DNA of 5,714 nt, from contig CAYTPO010000271.1 in assembly GCA_964439815.1 (NCBI GenBank), positions 1-5,714 of the forward strand, written 5' to 3'. A program made the position numbers and the translations under genes. The notes below the pieces were generated by a model. It was given only the letters and a program-made list of their open reading frames with translations. It did not search any database and was not told the origin of the DNA. Below, in pieces: positions 1 through 5,679 of this stretch. Origin of the DNA: JALSHZ01 sp964439815. GTDB lineage: Bacteria; Pseudomonadota; Gammaproteobacteria; UWMA-0217. How positions within the stretch are numbered: position 1 is the stretch's first letter; every line of letters starts with the position of its first letter.

Positions 1-183
1 TCCAGAATAAGACAACACTTAACCATGGCTTGGGTGCTCACATCCCTGTGGTCTGGTTACCGGCTTCCCTGCCGGTATGACGGTGATTTGAAGGTTGGAT
101 AAAACCTCGTCATTCCTGCCTGGATGCAGGGATCCAGATACCAGGGAGGGGGCTCCACATATGGGTAGCGCTGCCCCACTCCT
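1..183. repeat. Tandem repeat unit, copy 1 (183 bp)
   Basis: First of two near-identical head-to-tail units; the copies differ at scattered single bases. Inside the unit are two ~41-bp arms in inverted orientation. The left arm is about 42-82, with hairpin ACCGGC/GCCGGT at 59-64 and 71-76. The right arm is about 108-149, with hairpin CCTGC/GCAGG at 115-119 and 126-130. A ~25-bp AT-richer spacer separates them. Read outward from the CGTCAT end, the two arms agree at roughly three quarters of positions, so they are two inverted copies of one small palindromic repeat. The pattern (CGTCAT, then a short hairpin, then ATCCAGA) resembles dispersed intergenic repeats common in proteobacteria. No credible gene is present. 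The unit may begin left of the window. Confidence 0.85.
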
Positions 184-367
184 TCCAGAATAAGACGACA
201 CTTAACCATGGCTTGGGTGCTCACATCCCTGTGGTCTGGATACCGGCTTCCCTGCCGGTATGACGGTGATTTGAAGGTTGGATAAAACCTCGTCATTCCT
301 GCCTGGATGCAGGAATCCAGACACCAGGGAGGAGGGCTCCGCTTATGGGTAGTGCTACCCCGCTCCA
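184..367. repeat. Tandem repeat unit, copy 2 (184 bp)
   Basis: Second full copy, directly abutting copy 1 and carrying the same pair of inverted hairpin arms. Differences from copy 1 are single-base changes plus one extra base near the end. An example is the left arm reading GGATACC where copy 1 has GGTTACC. The high identity points to a recent duplication of the whole unit rather than two independent insertions. Confidence 0.85.
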
Positions 368-455
368 TCCAATAAGGAGCATCCTTTGACCTTGACCCGG
401 GTGCTCACATCCCGGTGGTCTGGTTACCGGCTTCCCTGCCGGCATGACGGTGAAG
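368..455. repeat. Partial third repeat unit (left half only)
   Basis: A more diverged copy containing only the first ~88 bases of the unit, including the left hairpin arm (ACCGGC/GCCGGC around 426-443). It ends within a few bases of the stop codon of the flavoprotein gene at 459-461. The right hairpin arm is absent. The hairpin lies just beyond the 3' end of the minus-strand gene pair and could slow or end transcription, but no T-run follows it. Confidence 0.7.
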
Positions 456-458
456 ATG

Positions 459-1439
459 CTACCTCTGCTTTTCCACCAACACCTGAGAAAACGCCTTTAC
501 AACCTCGCCGGCAGGTTCAATTTCTTCGATACCCTCCACGCTTTTCCCCGCCTGATAATAATCCTTGTGCGTCATTCCCTGCACCGCTGCCTTTTTCAGC
601 TTCCAGATGGATTGCAGGGAGTAGATGGCTCTCATCCAGTGTTTTGTCTTTCGCCCTTGCAGCATCCGGCGGGCCAGTGGACCAGCATGGGTTCCGATGC
701 GTGCCATATAGGGTGTGTTGATGACCGATACGGGGACACCGGATATCTTTTCGGTGAGGACGATATCCCTGGCGGTGGCCTTCAATATGGCCTGTTTGTA
801 GCGGTCACTGGCGCTGCATTCCCGGGTGGCAATAAATCGCGTGCCGAGCTGGGCGCCGCTATAGCCCATTTTCAGGGCTGCCGAAAACAGGTCCGGTGAG
901 CCTATCCCGCCAGCACAGATCATGGGTTTTCCCAATGGGGCAATATCTTCGATCAATTGCTCCGCCGATAGCTTTCCAGCATGTCCTCCGGCCCGATTAT
1001 TGACGCAGATGAAGCCATCGACACCGCCACCCAGCGCCTTTTCTGCAAAGCGTTTTTCGGTGACATCGTGGTAGACGGTAACGCCGGAGGATCTGGCACG
1101 CTCTACCACCCAACCCGGGTCTCCGAGCGCAGTAACCAGAAAGGGGATTTTTTCTTCCAGCGATATTTCCAGCCATTGACGAACACGCTCCAGGTATTTT
1201 CTGGAGCTGCGTTCTATGATCAGATTGACGCCAATGGGCTTGTTGGTGAGGGTGCGGATGTAACGTAGGCCTTCACGAAAATCATGGCCATGCACATAGG
1301 TCAGCGACAGCGGCTGCACTATGCCGATCTCTCCTGCGGCGGAAACTGCAGCAACCAGCTCCGGATTGGAACAGGGGTACATTGCGCCACAGATCAGCGG
1401 TGTCTCTATCCCCAGTGCCCGGCTGAAATCGGTAATCAT
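459..1439 (-). CDS. Nitronate monooxygenase / FabK-like FMN oxidoreductase
   Basis: A 326-aa protein of the 2-nitropropane dioxygenase family. These are FMN-binding TIM barrels that oxidise alkyl nitronates or, in the FabK branch, reduce enoyl-ACP. Visible motifs are the N-terminal GAMYPCSNPELVAAVSAAG (18-36), which forms part of the flavin site; AGGHAG (150-155), whose His153 matches the family's catalytic histidine; AGGIGS (176-181) and GAQLGTRF (195-202), which form the phosphate-binding end of the barrel. Length is normal for the family and nothing is missing. The ATG at 1439 overlaps the stop of the upstream DUF4442 gene (ATGA), so this is the second gene of a coupled pair. The stop is TAG. 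The exact substrate cannot be told from sequence. The thioesterase-like partner makes an acyl-thioester substrate conceivable, but that is inference. Confidence 0.88.
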   Translation of the reverse strand: MITDFSRALGIETPLICGAMYPCSNPELVAAVSAAGEIGIVQPLSLTYVHGHDFREGLRYIRTLTNKPIGVNLIIERSSRKYLERVRQWLEISLEEKIPFLVTALGDPGWVVERARSSGVTVYHDVTEKRFAEKALGGGVDGFICVNNRAGGHAGKLSAEQLIEDIAPLGKPMICAGGIGSPDLFSAALKMGYSGAQLGTRFIATRECSASDRYKQAILKATARDIVLTEKISGVPVSVINTPYMARIGTHAGPLARRMLQGRKTKHWMRAIYSLQSIWKLKKAAVQGMTHKDYYQAGKSVEGIEEIEPAGEVVKAFSQVLVEKQR

Positions 1440-1918
1440 GACTGCTTCACCTCCGGGCCGATCAACCAGTTGGCGCGGGCAACCACTGTCACTTCTCCGT
1501 CACGATCACGAATTCTTACGGTAAGCCGGTATTCCCTTTCGGCAATACCTTCTGGCACTTCACAGCGACACTCCGCAATCAGCAGCCCTCGCGATTTTTT
1601 CTGATAATCGATTTCGAAGCCTTTAAGAATACCGCGCGCACCGGCAGGTAATCCATTCAGCAACGCCAGCCCGGTAACCAGCTCAGCCAGGTTGCAAAGT
1701 GCCATGGCGTGTACGCTGTGCAAATGATTTCTCACCCGCCGCCGATCCTTCAGTGATGCAATGCAAACGCCTGGCTCCAGCTTTTGCACTGTGGCATGGA
1801 GGCTGCCGCTATAGGGTACTGCAAGGCCAAGCAGACGGCTGAACAGCCATTTACCACCGGGCAGTCGGGAAAAGAATTGCCACTGTCTGCGAAGTGTCGG
1901 GCCAATGGATTGTGCCAT
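1436..1918 (-). CDS. DUF4442 hotdog-fold protein (thioesterase-like)
   Basis: A 160-aa protein that I assign to the DUF4442 branch of the hotdog superfamily, related to PaaI-type acyl-CoA thioesterases. From the ATG at 1918 it opens MAQSIGPTLRRQW, with a short N-terminal segment that includes LPGGKWLFSRLLG. The hotdog core follows, with the central helix region around NHLHSVHAMALCNLAELVTG, where small and polar residues line the expected active site, and a C-terminal beta strand ending in VARANWLIG. An upstream TTG at 1975 would add 19 residues. I prefer the ATG because AGGA precedes it by 9 nt and because the added residues look unlike the family. The stop overlaps the start of the downstream flavoprotein gene by four bases. 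Substrate is unknown; a role in acyl-thioester handling is inferred from the fold. Confidence 0.8.
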   Translation of the reverse strand: MAQSIGPTLRRQWQFFSRLPGGKWLFSRLLGLAVPYSGSLHATVQKLEPGVCIASLKDRRRVRNHLHSVHAMALCNLAELVTGLALLNGLPAGARGILKGFEIDYQKKSRGLLIAECRCEVPEGIAEREYRLTVRIRDRDGEVTVVARANWLIGPEVKQS

Positions 1919-2036
1919 CAGGAGTATTCCTGTTGCTGTATGCTTTCGATACGATGTTCTTGATACGCTTGCCAAGCCACAAGGGCTGCAGTTCCATCAA
2001 ATATTGGCAGCAATATCGGGCACATCGTTCCTCCTA
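1919..2036 (-). promoter_or_regulatory. Leader of the DUF4442-flavoprotein pair, weak promoter candidate
   Basis: This 118-bp gap must hold the promoter of the minus-strand pair unless the pair is read through from hipBA. On the minus strand, TTGGCA (near 1974) is followed after 18 bases by TATCGA, giving a decent -35 but only a 3/6 match at -10. A perfect inverted repeat ATATTG-gcag-CAATAT at 2001-2016 could be an operator or a small hairpin. A second short inverted repeat, CAGGA-atac-TCCTG, lies between the Shine-Dalgarno sequence and the ATG at 1918. No stronger promoter is visible. Confidence 0.25.
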
Positions 2037-2198
2037 GGAGTCTGTCGGACTTAACCGTTTGAAGCGAAAATCACTGGGGGTGAATTAAGTCAGTTTATCG
2101 TGTGAGGAGAATAGCCGAGCTATTTGACGAACAGGATAAGCTGGGTTAATTGCCATCCAGTGATTTGCTGCCAAACAGTGTTAAGTCCGACAGTCTCC
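2037..2198. mobile_element. 162-bp fully palindromic MITE-like element
   Basis: The ends are inverted repeats of 19 bp with one mismatch: 2037-2055 (GGAGTCTGTCGGACTTAAC) and 2180-2198. The similarity does not stop at the ends. With small gaps it continues through CAAATCACTGG, AATTAA, CAG-TTATC and the central AATAGC-cga-GCTATT around 2110-2124, so the element is one long imperfect palindrome centred near 2117. It contains no transposase. Flanks are CTAG on the left and CCAG on the right if the ends are taken one base inward, so a degenerate 4-bp target duplication is possible but not proven. The minus-strand hipA gene runs into its right half and ends there. In RNA the whole element could fold into one long hairpin. 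Confidence 0.8.
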
Positions 2199-3549
2199 CA
2201 GCTTCAAACAACCCTTTCCGCTCTGCACTGACGATTTTGGCCAACCGCTCCCGCTGTGCAATGGGCACCGCTTCCAGCGACATCACCCGCTCGGCATAGT
2301 CTTGCGTAGCATCCAGAGCCTCTTCGATACAGGATCGTATCGCCTTCCTGGTCAGACCAAAACGCTCACCGAGATAGATAAAATACTCACCCCGATCAGC
2401 AAACCCGGAAGGGTCGAAAGGAATGGCGCTGACCAGGTTATGGCGCGGCCAGGCACGCATTGGCGCGGGATCATAAATGGGCGTCAAACGGCAGTCTTCC
2501 AGACTACCCAATATCGCGATATTATCCAGATGCATGTCACCATTACCGGTCAATAGTGCCATCAGCAGCCGACGGTAGAGCTGTTCTGCCGTATTGCCTG
2601 CCAGATTTGCCACCTCACCCAGGCGAGTAACAATGCTACCCAACTCGTCGAGCAGAATATCGGCCGTTTCACGAAAAAGGTGATCACCGGTGGCAATAAC
2701 GGAAAACAGGGATTCCATTGGAATCGGGCTGCCTTCCCGCCGATCAAAACGATCGACTGCAAGAAACCGAAGATCCTCATGATCAAACCGCCTGAATGCT
2801 GGCACCTCGAATCCCGCTTCCCGATGAATTTCCAGGCAGAGCGCTTCCAGATCCAGCAGCCCCGCATATTCGGGCGGCTCAATTTTCAGCACGACATCCT
2901 CACATCCCGGCGTTTCCGGTGGGTGGAAACCCGCTCCGCCATCGGCACATAGCGATACCAGCAGCTTGGGAATCATCCCACCCACCGAGGGCGTTGGCCC
3001 CAATACCTCCTCGATCAACTGCGGATCAAAATCCACATTCTCGTCCCGGACATCATGCTTCAGCATTCGCCAGAGTTCTGAACGATTACCCGATACGGGA
3101 GAGAGCACACCATGACCCTCGGCGGGCCCGGAGCGATACCAGCGCTCAGCCACGATATCATCGGCGAACACATCAACGTGCCCGATGCCACCATGCCCCC
3201 CCAACACCAGCAGACTCCACTCGGTATCGATTCCCGGCGATGGTTCCCGCCCCAGTCGGGTACGTAACAGATCCAGGTAGTGGCGGCGTTGCAGGTTGCG
3301 CGGGTTGTTGCCGGGAATCAGACTGAGCAAACGCGGCAGCACGGGAATGCGCTCACTGACAGGGTAGCTGACCGTCTCGCGGCCCCATATGCTGCCATCT
3401 CCCAACAGACAGAAACCCGGCTGGCCAGAGTGTAGATATTCCGCTGTGTAGGTGAAATCCGCCTGCTCCACGGACAGCACCAGATCACCCATCTTGACGG
3501 CACGACCGGAAACTCGTGTCCATATCACTGCATGTTGATTACGCGCCAT
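2146..3549 (-). CDS. hipA: HipA-family serine/threonine kinase toxin
   Basis: A 467-aa HipA-type toxin. HipA kinases phosphorylate a translation factor (glutamyl-tRNA synthetase GltX in E. coli), causing growth arrest and persistence, and are neutralised by HipB. Kinase landmarks appear in order: the Ser-loop TPSVGGMIPK (186-195), with Ser188 aligning to the autophosphorylated Ser150 of E. coli HipA; Lys222 in VVLKIEP for ATP binding; AVDRFDR (264-270); the catalytic loop GNGDMHLDN (335-343) with Asp338 and Asn343; and Tyr359-Asp360 of the metal-binding motif. All key residues are present, so it is probably active. Its Shine-Dalgarno GAGG lies in the last codons of hipB, with its ATG 5 bp after the hipB stop. 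The last ~17 residues (from about GRLSDLTLFG) and the TAA stop are encoded inside the palindromic element at 2037-2198, so the natural C-terminus appears to have been replaced. Target in this organism is unknown. Confidence 0.9.
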   Translation of the reverse strand: MARNQHAVIWTRVSGRAVKMGDLVLSVEQADFTYTAEYLHSGQPGFCLLGDGSIWGRETVSYPVSERIPVLPRLLSLIPGNNPRNLQRRHYLDLLRTRLGREPSPGIDTEWSLLVLGGHGGIGHVDVFADDIVAERWYRSGPAEGHGVLSPVSGNRSELWRMLKHDVRDENVDFDPQLIEEVLGPTPSVGGMIPKLLVSLCADGGAGFHPPETPGCEDVVLKIEPPEYAGLLDLEALCLEIHREAGFEVPAFRRFDHEDLRFLAVDRFDRREGSPIPMESLFSVIATGDHLFRETADILLDELGSIVTRLGEVANLAGNTAEQLYRRLLMALLTGNGDMHLDNIAILGSLEDCRLTPIYDPAPMRAWPRHNLVSAIPFDPSGFADRGEYFIYLGERFGLTRKAIRSCIEEALDATQDYAERVMSLEAVPIAQRERLAKIVSAERKGLFEAGRLSDLTLFGSKSLDGN

Positions 3550-3554
3550 CAGAA

Positions 3555-3833
3555 CTACACCTCAGGCTCCCGGCCACCCACACCAAAGAATGCCCCGGCC
3601 TTGATGGCTTCAGCAGCCCGCTCTGGCTGCCTGTGCGGGCTCAGTGTCAGCTCCAGCCCCACCTCCCTCGCCAACGCAACCAGACTCGACACGCGCAAAT
3701 CACCACGCTGCTTGGCCTTGCTCAGTCCCACCGCTGTCAACCCGGCGCGAGCCGCCAGCACCTTTTGAGACAATCCCTGGGACTTTGCCGTGGCGATAAT
3801 CTGGTCGAGGAGTTCTGACGCACAGCCATTCAT
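3555..3833 (-). CDS. hipB: HipB-like Xre-family antitoxin
   Basis: A 92-aa DNA-binding antitoxin, similar in length to E. coli HipB (88 aa). An Xre/Cro-type helix-turn-helix spans roughly residues 20-60, with LSQKVLAARAGLTAVGLSKA as the core helices and SLVALAREVGLELTL as the closing helix and strand. The C-terminal ~25 residues (AAEAIKAGAFFGVGG) would be available for contact with HipA. It precedes hipA in the same operon, the usual antitoxin-first order, and in this family it is expected to repress its own promoter together with HipA. The start is the ATG at 3833. Its Shine-Dalgarno is weak (AGAGA about 8 nt upstream). An ATG at 3840 is out of frame. Confidence 0.87.
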   Translation of the reverse strand: MNGCASELLDQIIATAKSQGLSQKVLAARAGLTAVGLSKAKQRGDLRVSSLVALAREVGLELTLSPHRQPERAAEAIKAGAFFGVGGREPEV

Positions 3834-3871
3834 TATACATCTCTATAATTTATTACTAATACCATGCTTAC

Positions 3872-3898
3872 ACTATAGCATAATTAAACATAGCTATA
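3872..3898 (-). promoter_or_regulatory. Candidate hipBA promoter and operator
   Basis: On the minus strand TG-c-TATAGT (3872-3880 on the plus strand) is an extended -10 box with a 5/6 match, about 40 bp upstream of the hipB ATG. No good -35 is visible, as is allowed for extended -10 promoters. It overlaps one arm of the inverted repeat TATAGC-N13-GCTATA (3874-3879 and 3893-3898). E. coli HipB binds spaced inverted repeats of the TATCC-N8-GGATA type, so this repeat is a reasonable operator for autorepression. The surroundings are strongly AT-rich, so chance short repeats are likely and the call is tentative. Confidence 0.4.
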
Positions 3899-3972
3899 TT
3901 AAACACCCAAACTTTCACCGTTTGGAATTCTCTACACCTCCCGGCAACATTTTTTACATTCCCCTTACAATA

Positions 3973-3994
3973 AAATGTGAGCAACCACACACTG
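3973..3994 (+). promoter_or_regulatory. Possible CRP/FNR-superfamily site upstream of the secreted-protein gene
   Basis: AAATGTGA-N6-ACACACTG matches the E. coli CRP consensus at 8/8 in the left half and 5/8 in the right half. A TATATT box lies at 4004-4009, but if that is the -10 the site would be centred near -32, which is not a usual activator position. It could therefore act as a repressor site, serve another start site, or be chance. Confidence 0.3.
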
Positions 3995-4023
3995 CAACCC
4001 ATATATATTTGCCATCCTCAATG

Positions 4024-4037
4024 TCAGACCAGTCTGA
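4024..4037. promoter_or_regulatory. Perfect inverted repeat in the 5' leader
   Basis: TCAGAC-ca-GTCTGA has six-base perfect arms separated by two bases. It ends 4 bases before the Shine-Dalgarno sequence (GAGGGGG, 4041-4047) of the gene starting at 4055. A dimeric regulator could bind here, or a small RNA hairpin could affect ribosome access. No known regulator is recognised. Confidence 0.4.
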
Positions 4038-4054
4038 AAAGAGGGGGAATTCCG

Positions 4055-5371
4055 ATGAAAAAGCTGGCAATTATTGGCACTGCAATGGTGCTTTCTTCGG
4101 CAGCACAGGCGCAGGTTTATACACTGGATCTCAGCGGCAGGGACGGGTTGCTCGGTTACACACTGATGCCAGGGCTCGTCGGGGTTGCACAGGGTCAGGC
4201 GCTACTCAGCGGCCAAACGGCCATCAGAAGGGGGCAATACTACAGCGCGGTGGCCGCGCAAGGTCAGAAGGCTCGAAAAGATACGGACTATTTTGTCCAC
4301 ATTGCATCAGATCCCGCTCACAGAAGCGGTGGGCAGTTTGATTTCTCGGTGGCAGGGCATCCGGGTTACCAGTTCTACATGGAGCTTTCCTCCATTCCAC
4401 GCAAGGAAACACCACGCAAGCTGCAATATAATGCCGGCCTGGTTCTCGGCGCCAAAACCGACATCATCAAGCCGTCGCGTGAAACGGACGGCGTTGACCG
4501 CTGGTGTTATGTCTACAGAAACTCGGCAGATTATGGAGCAGCAGCTCTCGCACCTGGGTATATTCCCCAGGAAGCACGGTTTTCCGCCTGCAATCGCGCA
4601 CCCTGCCCTTTTGGTGACCCCAATCAGCACTATCCCGATGGCTCCATCATCATGCCCAATGATCTTGCAATTACCAATATTCGCTATGCCGACCAGGGTG
4701 ACACCATGCCCATTCCACGGGATATCCCCGAGTGCGGGCAACTTGTCAGGGGCAAGACGGGTGTCGCAACCTTCAATTTCGCCCCGGATTTCACAATCTC
4801 GAAGCCCGCCGAAGTCACAAGCGTAGCTGGCAAGGCCGTCGAATTTCCACGCTGGGTAACAGAAGCGCACGATGGCGATGGTGGCACCCACCTGCCCGGT
4901 GAGCGTACCAAGTACGTTGACCAGCTCAAATTCGTTACGACAGCCAACTCGAATACCGGCATGTTTACCGAGCAGCCCAAGGTCTCCTGGCCTTCCCACA
5001 CCCTGCGCTACACAACCCATGCCCAAGCCAACGGCAATGCCCATGTCTGCATGAAAGTAGTCGACAAAGGCGGCAATGGGCTTTCATCCCCACAGAGGTG
5101 TTACTGGATTCATATTGATCCAGCACCACCCAAACCTGCTGAAGAGATTGCTTCAACCGGCAGCCCGGATTCCACTGAAGGGGCTACAAGCGGATACAGC
5201 CAAAATAATACCAATGGTGCGGCGGCCAATGGTCAAACCACTGTCGCCGGTGATACCTCAGCAAGAGCTGAACCCGCCAGGAGTGGAAAACTGCATACTG
5301 GAGGCGGTGGCTCGACTGCCTTTTTCCTGGGCCTGTTGAGTTTGCTGCGAATAGTGAAACGGAAAGGGTAA
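4055..5371 (+). CDS. Exported GlyGly-CTERM protein with Ig-like region, unknown function
   Basis: A 438-aa protein whose function I do not recognise. Residues 1-19 form a clear Sec signal peptide (MKK, hydrophobic core, AQA before Gln20). Residues 20-240 match nothing I know and include four of the six cysteines (151, 179, 184, 227). Residues ~245-355 resemble the Ig/cadherin-like repeats of bacterial surface proteins: LKFVTTANSNTGMF, LRYTTHAQANGNAHVCMKVVDKGGNG and a closing WIHIDP strand, with Cys332 and Cys349 possibly bonded. Residues 357-411 are a Pro/Ser/Thr/Asn/Gly-rich linker. The end, GGGG (416-419), a short hydrophobic helix (421-431) and a basic tail (RIVKRKG), fits GlyGly-CTERM, a signal linked to rhombosortase and type II secretion. 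The start was chosen for its strong Shine-Dalgarno (GAGGGGG, 7 nt before) and the signal peptide; an upstream in-frame GTG at 3977 would bury that peptide. It is divergent from hipBA. Confidence 0.85.
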   Translation: MKKLAIIGTAMVLSSAAQAQVYTLDLSGRDGLLGYTLMPGLVGVAQGQALLSGQTAIRRGQYYSAVAAQGQKARKDTDYFVHIASDPAHRSGGQFDFSVAGHPGYQFYMELSSIPRKETPRKLQYNAGLVLGAKTDIIKPSRETDGVDRWCYVYRNSADYGAAALAPGYIPQEARFSACNRAPCPFGDPNQHYPDGSIIMPNDLAITNIRYADQGDTMPIPRDIPECGQLVRGKTGVATFNFAPDFTISKPAEVTSVAGKAVEFPRWVTEAHDGDGGTHLPGERTKYVDQLKFVTTANSNTGMFTEQPKVSWPSHTLRYTTHAQANGNAHVCMKVVDKGGNGLSSPQRCYWIHIDPAPPKPAEEIASTGSPDSTEGATSGYSQNNTNGAAANGQTTVAGDTSARAEPARSGKLHTGGGGSTAFFLGLLSLLRIVKRKG

Positions 5372-5453
5372 TTCCATTGTGTAACGACTTGCCTGAATCC
5401 GAGGTTCAAACAGGATGAGTGTTGATGTCTTTTCAATCAGCGCAACCATTTTT

Positions 5454-5505
5454 ACCACGGTGGGTATGTTGGGTAAATGAATATCCTACACACCGTGGTC
5501 AATTT
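5454..5505 (+). terminator. Hairpin downstream of the GlyGly-CTERM gene, possible terminator
   Basis: Perfect 9-bp arms ACCACGGTG (5454-5462) and CACCGTGGT (5491-5499) enclose a second imperfect stem, TGTTGGGT against ATCCTACA, with a 4-base bulge between them. A short T-rich run (CAATTTT) follows. The hairpin is the first strong structure after the stop at 5371 and could end that transcript. The 80-base gap and the modest T-run make it a weak terminator. It may instead be another dispersed palindromic repeat. Confidence 0.4.
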
Positions 5506-5523
5506 TATTGGGGCAATAATAAT

Positions 5524-5552
5524 CCCAAACTTCCCTCTCTCTCAAAAGAGAA
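5524..5552. repeat. Direct repeat, left copy
   Basis: CCCAAACTTCCCTCTC followed by a CTCA...GAGAAG segment is repeated in the same orientation at 5680. The CTC-rich and GAG-rich halves are partly complementary, so each copy can form a weak hairpin. The copies flank the paired hairpin repeats. Confidence 0.6.
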
Positions 5553-5569
5553 GACCAACTCCGCTCAAT

Positions 5570-5601
5570 AAAAAAGGTGTAATACGCTTCGCTATTACAC
5601 C
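5570..5601 (-). terminator. Possible minus-strand intrinsic terminator
   Basis: Read on the minus strand, the perfect 9-bp stem GGTGTAATA/TATTACACC with an 8-base loop is followed directly by TTTTTTATT. This is a passable Rho-independent terminator for a gene entering from the right of the window. The same stem is half of the paired hairpin repeat, so termination may be incidental. Confidence 0.4.
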
Positions 5602-5605
5602 CTAC
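5576..5605 (-). repeat. 30-nt hairpin repeat, copy A
   Basis: On the minus strand it reads GTAGGGTGTAATAGCGAAGC and on to TATTACACC. It has a perfect 9-bp stem and an 8-nt loop, preceded by GTAG. It is an inverted relative of the repeat at 5626-5655, and the family resembles dispersed GTAGGG-hairpin repeats seen in many proteobacterial genomes. Confidence 0.75.
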
Positions 5606-5625
5606 AAAGACGAGGCACCGCTACC

Positions 5626-5655
5626 GTAGGGCGCAATAGCAAAGCGTATTGCGCC
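5626..5655 (+). repeat. 30-nt hairpin repeat, copy B
   Basis: It reads GTAGGGCGCAATAGCAAAGC and on to TATTGCGCC, with the same 9-bp stem and 8-nt loop layout as copy A. It faces copy A across a 20-base spacer. Two stem pairs differ between the copies (T-A in A, C-G in B), and both are compensated on the opposite arm. One loop base also differs. Confidence 0.75.
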
Positions 5656-5679
5656 AATTGCAGAACAGAGGTAAAAAAC

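Noticed and set aside
57..368. 103-aa minus-strand reading frame with internally repeated peptide
   Set aside because: It lies wholly in the tandem repeat units, and the peptide repetition simply mirrors the DNA repeat. No ribosome site or family resemblance is seen.
1..455. Possible CRISPR array
   Set aside because: The units are 183 bp and match along their whole length, with no short repeat alternating with unique spacers.
1919..1975. Upstream TTG start for the DUF4442 gene
   Set aside because: The extra 19 residues do not look like the family N-terminus, and the ATG at 1918 has its own Shine-Dalgarno.
2796..3326. 176-aa plus-strand reading frame
   Set aside because: It is antisense to hipA and Pro/His/Arg-rich, as expected of a shadow frame, with no recognisable domain.
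3977..4054. Upstream GTG start for the exported protein
   Set aside because: It would add 26 residues before a clear signal peptide, it falls inside the CRP-like sequence, and the strong Shine-Dalgarno at 4041-4047 serves the ATG at 4055.
4307..5044. 245-aa minus-strand reading frame
   Set aside because: It is antisense to the well-supported exported protein gene and has no recognisable domain.
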